From Methanobacteriota archaeon (GTDB lineage Archaea; Thermoplasmatota; DTKX01; GCA-020343715): 8,097 bases of DNA. A program made the position numbers and the translations under genes. How positions within the stretch are numbered: the stretch's first letter is position 1; every line of letters starts with the position of its first letter. The stretch covers positions 1-8,097 of the forward strand of contig JAUVRF010000066.1 in the NCBI GenBank assembly GCA_030597775.1. Reading direction: 5' to 3'. The notes beneath the pieces were generated by a model. It was not told the DNA's origin, did not search any database, and saw only the letters and a program-made list of their open reading frames with translations. This document shows, piece by piece, positions 1-5,577 of the stretch.

Positions 1-572
1 AGGTGGGCAACGACGGCGAGATAAAGGCCACTGGCCTGATCGTCAGGTTCCTCGTGGATGGCACCGAGACCGGGCCCGAGACGGTGTCCATCGACAAGGA
101 CGCGACCCGGGCCGTCCCCTTCACCCGGCCGGCCGCCCCTGGCCCCCACGTCCTCTCCGTCGAGGCGGGTGGGTCCTCTGACCAGATCGATCTCGAGGTG
201 GAGGCCAACACCGCCCCTGCGGCCGAACCCTTCATAATGAACGAGGGCACCAGCTGGAAGCCAGGTGTCGAGCTCTTCTTCAAGCCCAAGGCCAACGACG
301 CCAACAACGACCCGCTGGCATACCACTGGGACTTCGATGACGGCATCAACTCGACCAAGGACGCCCCGAACCACATCTACGCGGACCCTGGCACCTTCAT
401 CGTCACCCTCACAGTGACCGACACCAGGGGCGGCGAGACGGTGGAGACGTTGAAGGTGGAGATAATCAAGCCCAAGCAGGAGGAGGAATCCCCCGGACCC
501 GGTGCGGTCCTTGCCCTGGTCTCCATCGGTCTGGTCTTCGCCCTCGTGGCGACCCGCAGGAGACGGACCTAG
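1..572 (+). CDS. CARDB-PKD membrane-anchored surface protein, 3' end only
   Basis: This is the C-terminal part of an exported surface protein; the 5' part lies before the window. Reading starts in frame at base 3, but that GTG is not taken as the true start, because the first residues (VGNDG) match the middle of a CARDB domain in the next gene (VGNDG at its residues 597-601, counted from its TTG start). In order from base 3, it shows the rest of a CARDB-like adhesion domain (residues 1-69), a PKD domain (71-157) with the typical YHWDFDDG core and a TLTVTD strand, an acidic-proline linker (KQEEESPGPG), one hydrophobic helix (about 167-183) and a final RRRRT. The topology should be outside domains with the basic tail inside. 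The ligand and role are unknown. The domain order and ending match the next gene, so the two look like tandem paralogues. The tail also resembles archaeal sorting signals. Confidence 0.85.
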   Translation, partial: VGNDGEIKATGLIVRFLVDGTETGPETVSIDKDATRAVPFTRPAAPGPHVLSVEAGGSSDQIDLEVEANTAPAAEPFIMNEGTSWKPGVELFFKPKANDANNDPLAYHWDFDDGINSTKDAPNHIYADPGTFIVTLTVTDTRGGETVETLKVEIIKPKQEEESPGPGAVLALVSIGLVFALVATRRRRT

Positions 573-649
573 GGAGCCTCTCCACCCGGGCCCCTCCCCA
601 CCGGGACCCCTCCTACCTCACCCGGGGCCCATTGACCGCCCATCCCGCC
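573..649. other. C-rich intergenic spacer between tandem surface genes
   Basis: This spacer is strongly C/T-rich on the plus strand and holds no gene. GGGCCCC at 588-594 and GGGGCCC at 624-630 are perfect inverted copies and could pair as a 7-bp stem with a 29-base loop. There is no T-run after it, as would be expected of an archaeal terminator, so no terminator is claimed. Confidence 0.35.
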
Positions 650-710
650 GTATATCGGTGGAAAGTTAATTGGGATGCTCGACTTGAGCGCAGTCATAGG
701 AGGGTTCAGC
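650..710 (+). promoter_or_regulatory. TATA-like box and Shine-Dalgarno before the Omp28-like gene
   Basis: A TATA-like GTATAT lies at 650-655. Archaeal initiation usually falls about 25 bases downstream, here near 676-682. A strong AGGAGGG lies at 698-704, with six bases between it and a TTG at 711. The expected transcript start lies at or after the upstream ATG (675), so both signals favour translation from the TTG. Transcription start is inferred, not shown. Confidence 0.5.
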
Positions 711-3077
711 TTGTCAAAGTTACGCGCAACATCGCTAGTGCTCCTGTTAGTCCTCTCGACCTTCGCCCTGATGGTGCCAGTGACCGCGGAAGGTCCGGCC
801 ACGGGCGACGACGGCTCGAGGGTGGCGACCACCGGCAGGGTGGTCCTGGCCGAACTCGTCACCGCAGGCTGGTGCGGAAACTGCCCCAGCGCCGACGGTG
901 CCCTGGAACTCATGCAAGAGACCTACTCACGCAGCGAGTTGGCCATCCTGGCCTACCACCGGGTCGACGACCTGTCCTTCGACGACGGGGACACGAGGAT
1001 GGCGTTCTACGGAAGCCCGAACCAGCCCGACGTGTTCTTCGACGGCGTGATCGAGGTGGTGGGCAACAAGGGCAGCGTCACCGCCAACCTCGCCGCCTAC
1101 GAGGTGGCCTACGACGAGCGGGCGGCAGTGGACCCCGCCCTCGCCATCACGGTGGAGGGCTGGACCGACACCACCACCGGCCAGGGCCAGGTGTGGGTGA
1201 ACGTGACCGCGGACACCGCGCCGACCCTGGGCGACCTTCGTCTCCATGCCGTGGTGTTCGAGGATGATTTCGGTCCCTGGAACGGTGGCAACGGGGTCCT
1301 ACAGCACCACTGGACCGCCAGGGAGATGCTGGCAGGGCCCGATGGCACCGCGATCACCATCTCATCCGGCGAGACCAGGTCCTTCGCCTTCACGTACGAC
1401 GCAACCGCCTATGCCCAGGACCTTGACGAGATAGGCGTTGTGGCCTTCGTGCAGTCCGCGGGCACCTCCAGGGAGGTGCTGCAGACCGGTTACATGAAGG
1501 AGCAGAAGGCCAGTTCCGTCAACGGGGTCCCCGAGCTGTCCCACGCCACCGTCACCCCCGAGACCGGGAACACCTCGACCACCTTCCGTTACGAGGTCCA
1601 GTACATGGACCCGGACAACGACCGGCCAGTGAGCAGCAAGCTCTTCGTGGGCGGACTGTCGTACACCATGCAGACCGACTCGAGCGGCCCCTGGGACGAA
1701 TGGGTCACCTTCTACCACGAGACCGCCCTGACGGTGGGGGACGACCACACCTACAGCTTCAGCTTCTCCGACGGCAATGACCAGGTGCTGCTCCCCGACC
1801 CCGCGTCGGGCCCGAGCGACTTCGACGGACCCGTGGTCGAGCCACCCAGCTCCGCTCCCACCCTGACCCTGGCGAGCATCCAGCCCGCGGAGGGAGACGC
1901 CCTCACCCTGCGCACCTTCTCGGTCGTCTACACGGACGGGGAGGGAGATGCTCCCAGTATCGCACAGATAGTCATCGACGGTGTGGCATACAACATGACG
2001 GGCGACGGCACCGACTACAGTAAGGGCGTCACCTTCACCTACTCGACCCTCCTCTCCGTCGGCGACCACGAGTTCCATATCATCTTCGGTGACGGCAGAC
2101 ATGGCGCCCGCCTGCCAGCCCAGGGCGAGAACGTCGAGTCCGTGACGCCCGAACTCCAGCGGATCGTCGTCCTGGCCTCCCACGCCGCGGACGGCGAGGT
2201 GGTGCTGGGCGAGGAGGTCAGGCTCGGGTTCCTTCCCGATGGCGTTCCCGTCCGCGCCGTCACCTCGTACCTCTGGGAATCCGATGTTGACGGCATCCTC
2301 GGCAACGAGGCGGAGGTGACGTTCACCCCCAGCCTTGGTCCCCACAGGATAACCATGACCGTCGAGACCGAGGACGGCACCCACAAGGACTGGATTGACA
2401 TCGTCGTGTGGGAAGCCATCGCCGAGGCCGTGGTCAGCGATGTGATGTTCAGCCCCGCGGAGCCTGTGGAGGGTGACGTGGTGCGGTTCACCGTCACCGT
2501 CGGCAACGATGGCACCATCGATGCCGAGGATGTGCTCGTGAGGCTCCTGGACGCGTCGGGCGAACTGCTGACCTTCGCCGAGCTGACCACTCCGATCGGC
2601 CCCGGGGAGACCACCACGGTCACCCTTGAGTGGGAACCCGGGGAGGGCGCTCACGTCCTCACCGTTGAGGTGGCCGCGTCCACCGAGCAGGTGTCGATCC
2701 TCGTGAAGGAGAACTCCCCTCCCCTGGCCACCATCTCCGTAGTGGGTCTCGACGAGGGCGACAAGGCCGAGTTCTCGGTGGGCGAGCGCATCCACTTCAT
2801 CGGCCTTGCAGCCGACCCTGAAGGCGAGACCGTCACCTACGAGTGGAACTTCGGGGACGGCGGGACCTCCGACGAGGTCGAACCGGAGCACGAGTACGGA
2901 AGGGAGGGCACGTACGAGGTCACGGTGACCGTCACCGACCCCCGTGGCGCATCCACGACGAGCACCTTCGAACTCGAGGTCATGGACACCGCGACCCCGG
3001 ACGTCGGTCCCTTCACCGTGGTGATGGTCCTGCTGATCTCGGCCCTGGTCATGGCGGTCCTCCGTAGGCGACGCTAG
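711..3077 (+). CDS. Omp28-like thioredoxin-fold surface protein with Ig, CARDB and PKD domains
   Basis: Exported, membrane-anchored multidomain protein of 788 residues if started at TTG 711. An in-frame ATG at 675 adds 12 residues but has no good ribosome-binding site. Counted from the TTG: a signal peptide of about 27 residues; an Omp28-like region (about 44-265) with a thioredoxin-type WCGNC motif at 54-58 and QPDVFFDG (105-112), the likely cis-proline loop; two similar Ig-like repeats (about 274-358 and 382-463), each with a G-x-x-Y-x-M motif and ending in SDG or GDG; a diverged PKD-like domain (about 484-567); CARDB (about 573-666); PKD (about 668-757) with WNFGDG and VTVTD; one hydrophobic helix (about 768-784); and terminal RRRR. 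The Omp28 assignment rests on the CxxC, the cis-proline loop and the later VVAFVQ...VLQ strand. Redox activity outside the cell is inferred; the domain could be purely structural or binding. The C-terminal module repeats that of the preceding gene. Confidence 0.85.
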   Translation: MSKLRATSLVLLLVLSTFALMVPVTAEGPATGDDGSRVATTGRVVLAELVTAGWCGNCPSADGALELMQETYSRSELAILAYHRVDDLSFDDGDTRMAFYGSPNQPDVFFDGVIEVVGNKGSVTANLAAYEVAYDERAAVDPALAITVEGWTDTTTGQGQVWVNVTADTAPTLGDLRLHAVVFEDDFGPWNGGNGVLQHHWTAREMLAGPDGTAITISSGETRSFAFTYDATAYAQDLDEIGVVAFVQSAGTSREVLQTGYMKEQKASSVNGVPELSHATVTPETGNTSTTFRYEVQYMDPDNDRPVSSKLFVGGLSYTMQTDSSGPWDEWVTFYHETALTVGDDHTYSFSFSDGNDQVLLPDPASGPSDFDGPVVEPPSSAPTLTLASIQPAEGDALTLRTFSVVYTDGEGDAPSIAQIVIDGVAYNMTGDGTDYSKGVTFTYSTLLSVGDHEFHIIFGDGRHGARLPAQGENVESVTPELQRIVVLASHAADGEVVLGEEVRLGFLPDGVPVRAVTSYLWESDVDGILGNEAEVTFTPSLGPHRITMTVETEDGTHKDWIDIVVWEAIAEAVVSDVMFSPAEPVEGDVVRFTVTVGNDGTIDAEDVLVRLLDASGELLTFAELTTPIGPGETTTVTLEWEPGEGAHVLTVEVAASTEQVSILVKENSPPLATISVVGLDEGDKAEFSVGERIHFIGLAADPEGETVTYEWNFGDGGTSDEVEPEHEYGREGTYEVTVTVTDPRGASTTSTFELEVMDTATPDVGPFTVVMVLLISALVMAVLRRRR

Positions 3078-4120
3078 CGCACCTCGACATCCACCACCGC
3101 ATGGACGATGGCGGGCGCGTACGACTTGACCTCACGCCAGGAGAGCAGTCGTGCCGAACGGCCCGCATCCGCGGCGGCGGCCTCGACCGCCGCCATGGGC
3201 CTCTCGGGCACCTCCTCGATACCGTACTTCTCGTGGAGGTGCACCACTCCCCCGTCGGGACCGAGGGCCTCCATGGCCACGTCGAGGAAGCCCTCCGTGC
3301 CCCCCACGTAACCCATGACCACCCGGTCGGCAACGCCCCTTGGCACGACCTCCCTGCAATCGCCCAGCAGGGGTCTCACCACGTCCTCGACGCCGTTACG
3401 GCCCACGTTGCTCGTCAGGTAGCCGTGGGCCTCGGTGTCGATCTCGGCGGCGTGCACCATGCGAGGCGAGCCCAGCACCGCCATGGGCAGGGTGAAGTAA
3501 CCGATGCCCGCGAACATGTCCACCACCGTCTCGCCATCCCGGACGGTCCGTCCCATCCGCAACCGCTCTCCCACGTTCCCCTTGGAGAACATCTGGCGGG
3601 CGGTGTCGAACTCGTACTCCACGCCGTGCTCCCTGTGAACGGTGACGGTGCCCTCCCCCCAGCGGAGGCGCACCGAGGGCCTGCGGGCGACGCCCGTCAC
3701 AGGCCCCTCCTCGGCCATCACCGCGCCGACCCGGAGGACCCGGGCATACATCCCCGCCATCTCGGCCTCCCTCTCGGCGAGGCCTCCTGGCACCCTTATC
3801 AGGAGCACTCGGCCGAGTCGCTCCCACCGGTCGGGTAGCAACGCCACGGCGTCCCCGGACCACCCCGCCTCGCGGGCGTCCCGGCGGACATGGTCCAGGG
3901 GGGTTCGCAGCTGGTCACGGGGAGGTAGTTCGCCATCCTCCACCTCCCCCAGCTGATGCTCTATGCCCCGGAGGACGCTGGTGGGCGGAAAGACCCGGAC
4001 CGGGATGAGGGCGTGATCGTCACGGGTGGTGACCTTGAGCCCACGCTCGACCACATCGGCGCCCAGGAGGCGGCGGAGGGCCTCGTCCACGTCATCCCGG
4101 CGAACTCTCACGACCCGCAT
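3074..4120 (-). CDS. taw2: tRNA-Phe wybutosine-synthesis aminocarboxypropyltransferase Taw2, with Trm5 D1-like N terminus
   Basis: Predicted to transfer the 3-amino-3-carboxypropyl group of S-adenosylmethionine to the C7 position of 4-demethylwyosine at G37 of tRNA-Phe. Visible motifs in the 348 residues: FSKGNVGERLRMG (178-190), the AdoMet loop DMFAGIGYF (201-209), acidic E226, D254 of GDC, DRVVMGYV (265-272), HLH (294-296), PERP (305-308) and SYAPAIVH (333-340). Trm5 methyltransferases have an N-L-P motif where this protein has MGYV, and the HxH and final H also fit Taw2 from memory of the Pyrococcus protein. Residues 1 to about 65 are extra compared with short archaeal Taw2 and resemble the Trm5 D1 domain. 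The ATG at 4120 has a weak AAGGG upstream; a GTG at 4111 is an alternative. The gene is divergent from pyrB, and its stop shares CTAG with the convergent surface gene. A Trm5-type enzyme remains the alternative. Confidence 0.85.
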   Translation of the reverse strand: MRVVRVRRDDVDEALRRLLGADVVERGLKVTTRDDHALIPVRVFPPTSVLRGIEHQLGEVEDGELPPRDQLRTPLDHVRRDAREAGWSGDAVALLPDRWERLGRVLLIRVPGGLAEREAEMAGMYARVLRVGAVMAEEGPVTGVARRPSVRLRWGEGTVTVHREHGVEYEFDTARQMFSKGNVGERLRMGRTVRDGETVVDMFAGIGYFTLPMAVLGSPRMVHAAEIDTEAHGYLTSNVGRNGVEDVVRPLLGDCREVVPRGVADRVVMGYVGGTEGFLDVAMEALGPDGGVVHLHEKYGIEEVPERPMAAVEAAAADAGRSARLLSWREVKSYAPAIVHAVVDVEVR

Positions 4121-4170
4121 GGTACAACCCTTATTAACCCCAAGACCATTGAGGTTTCGGAGGGAGAGAG
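4121..4170. promoter_or_regulatory. Divergent taw2/pyrB promoter region with pyrB Shine-Dalgarno
   Basis: Only 50 bases separate the two divergent starts. The one clearly AT-rich element is TTATTAA at 4131-4137, which reads TTAATAA on the other strand and could serve either gene as a TATA box. For pyrB the expected transcript start would be near 4160. The pyrB ribosome site GGAGGGAGAG begins at 4159, so the leader would be very short. No attenuator or leader peptide fits in this space. Confidence 0.5.
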
Positions 4171-5112
4171 ATGGATTTTCAGGGGAGAGATGTAGTAAGC
4201 ATCAACGATTTCACCCTTGAGGAGATAAACTACATCCTGGACGTGGCAGAGGGGATGGTCCCCGCCGCGAAGGGCGAGGAGGTCCTCGACCTGATACCGG
4301 GAAAGATCCTTGCCATGATGTTCTACGAGCCCTCCACCCGCACCATGCTCTCCTTCGAGACCGCGATGAAGCGCATCGGCGGCAAGGTCATCGGCTTCTC
4401 CGACGTCAGGGCCACATCGACCGCGAAGGGCGAGACCCTGGCGGACACCATCAAGATGGTGGAGGCCTACGCCGACGTCATCGTGCTGCGCCACGATCGC
4501 GAGGGCGCGGCCCGCATGGCGGCCGAGTTCTCCGACATCCCGGTCCTGAACGCGGGGGACGGCGCGGGACAGCATCCCACCCAGACCCTGCTGGACCTCT
4601 ACACCATGCGGAGCGAGCTGGGCTACCTCCGGAAGAAGAGCATCGCCCTCGTGGGCGACCTCAAGTACGGCCGCACCGTCCACTCGCTCACCTACGCCCT
4701 GGCGAAGTTCGGGGCCAACCTCCACTTCATTGCACCAGAGGCGCTCCAGTTGCCTCCGGAGGTGGTGTCCCACCTGGAGAAGCGGAACGCCAGCTTCGAG
4801 GTCCACGAGGACCTGTCGGACGTGATGGGCGAGGTGGACGTGCTGTACGTCACCCGCATCCAGAAGGAGCGCTTCCCCGACATCGAGGAGTACAACAAGG
4901 TGGCGGGGGCCTTCCGCATCGACACCGAATCCCTGACGGGGGCCAAGAAGAGCATGATCATCATGCATCCCCTGCCCCGGGTGGACGAGATCTCCCCCGA
5001 CGTGGACGGGACCAATCACGCCCGGTACTTCCAGCAGGCCTTCAACGGGGTGCCGGTTCGCATGGCGTTGCTGTCCCTTGTGCTCGGGGCCGACCTGGGG
5101 GTGTTGAGGTGA
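4171..5112 (+). CDS. pyrB: Aspartate carbamoyltransferase catalytic subunit
   Basis: Joins carbamoyl phosphate and L-aspartate to give N-carbamoyl-L-aspartate, the committed step of pyrimidine synthesis, in the cytoplasm. The 313-residue length is normal. The carbamoyl-phosphate loop STRT is at 55-58; the neighbouring-subunit loop has S83 and K86 (TSTAKGET); R107 and H108 follow; HPTQ is at 135-138; R168 lies in YGRTVHS; the aspartate-binding R229 lies in VTRIQ; HPLPRVDE spans 266-273. Several of these sit at or within three positions of their E. coli counterparts (R229 at the identical number), so the active site is complete. The ATG has GGAGG (4159-4163) seven bases upstream. The stop codon overlaps the GTG of pyrI by four bases. 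Catalytic trimers joined by PyrI dimers are expected from the family. Confidence 0.97.
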   Translation: MDFQGRDVVSINDFTLEEINYILDVAEGMVPAAKGEEVLDLIPGKILAMMFYEPSTRTMLSFETAMKRIGGKVIGFSDVRATSTAKGETLADTIKMVEAYADVIVLRHDREGAARMAAEFSDIPVLNAGDGAGQHPTQTLLDLYTMRSELGYLRKKSIALVGDLKYGRTVHSLTYALAKFGANLHFIAPEALQLPPEVVSHLEKRNASFEVHEDLSDVMGEVDVLYVTRIQKERFPDIEEYNKVAGAFRIDTESLTGAKKSMIIMHPLPRVDEISPDVDGTNHARYFQQAFNGVPVRMALLSLVLGADLGVLR

Positions 5113-5570
5113 GGAAGGAGCTGAAGATCAGCGCCATCCGGAACGGCACCGTCATCGACCATATAACGTCGGGCATGGCCCTCAAGGTGTTGCACATCCT
5201 CGGCCTGGACGAGGATCCTCCGACCTCCACGGTGTCGGTGATCATGCACGTGCCCAGCCGGTTACACAGCTTCAAGGACATCGTGAAGATCGAGGACAGG
5301 GAGCTCAAGAAGCGGGAGCCCAACCGCATCGCCCTCCTGTCCCCCCACGCGACCATCAACATCATCCGCGACGGCGAGGTGGCGGAGAAGCACCACGTGC
5401 GACCTCCCCGGGAGGTCGTGGACCTGGCAAGCTGCGAGAACCCCAACTGCATCACCAACTCCAGAGAGCCCGTCTCCACCAGGTTCAAGGTGATACGGAA
5501 GGAACCGATGGTGCTCAAGTGCGTCTACTGCGGTCGCGAGCAGGACGTATGCATCGAGCGATTGGAGTGA
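5109..5570 (+). CDS. pyrI: Aspartate carbamoyltransferase regulatory subunit
   Basis: Nucleotide-binding regulatory chain that holds catalytic trimers together and transmits inhibition by CTP and activation by ATP in characterised family members. The 153-residue protein has the N-terminal allosteric domain with GTVIDH (13-18), K60 in DIVKIED and K94 in AEKHH, followed by a zinc domain with four cysteines at C109, C114, C138 and C141. These are the same residue numbers as the zinc cysteines of E. coli PyrI, so the site is complete. It starts at a GTG inside the end of pyrB (GTGA overlap), which implies coupled translation in one operon. It ends seven bases before the stop of the convergent PKD gene. 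Allosteric behaviour in this organism is inferred from the conserved residues. Confidence 0.96.
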   Translation: MRKELKISAIRNGTVIDHITSGMALKVLHILGLDEDPPTSTVSVIMHVPSRLHSFKDIVKIEDRELKKREPNRIALLSPHATINIIRDGEVAEKHHVRPPREVVDLASCENPNCITNSREPVSTRFKVIRKEPMVLKCVYCGREQDVCIERLE

Positions 5571-5577
5571 TCGTGGG

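Noticed and set aside
588..630. GGGCCCC/GGGGCCC inverted repeat as a rho-independent style terminator
   Set aside because: There is no T-run after it, the loop is long, and such GC palindromes are expected often in this base composition.
632..1267. Plus-strand open frame overlapping the start of the Omp28-like gene
   Set aside because: The product is Arg/Gly/Pro-rich with no recognisable fold, and it is a frame shadow of the signal peptide and thioredoxin-like region.
1362..2891. Long minus-strand open frame (509 codons) opposite the Omp28-like gene
   Set aside because: It lies wholly within a gene with clear signal peptide, domains and anchor. Its translation is low-complexity G/V/H/R-rich with no domain, as expected from antisense reading of GC-rich codons.
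3101..3838. Plus-strand open frame antisense to taw2
   Set aside because: taw2 carries the AdoMet and substrate motifs; the opposite frame is His/Gly-rich with no family resemblance.
3074..4120. Assignment of the tRNA enzyme as Trm5 (m1G37 methyltransferase)
   Set aside because: The expected N-L-P motif is replaced by MGYV, and HxH plus the final APxxxH fit Taw2 better. It is kept only as an alternative because of the D1-like N terminus.
4108..5019. Minus-strand open frame of 303 codons antisense to pyrB
   Set aside because: pyrB is certain from its active-site motifs. The antisense product is His/Val/Gly/Leu-rich and family-less.
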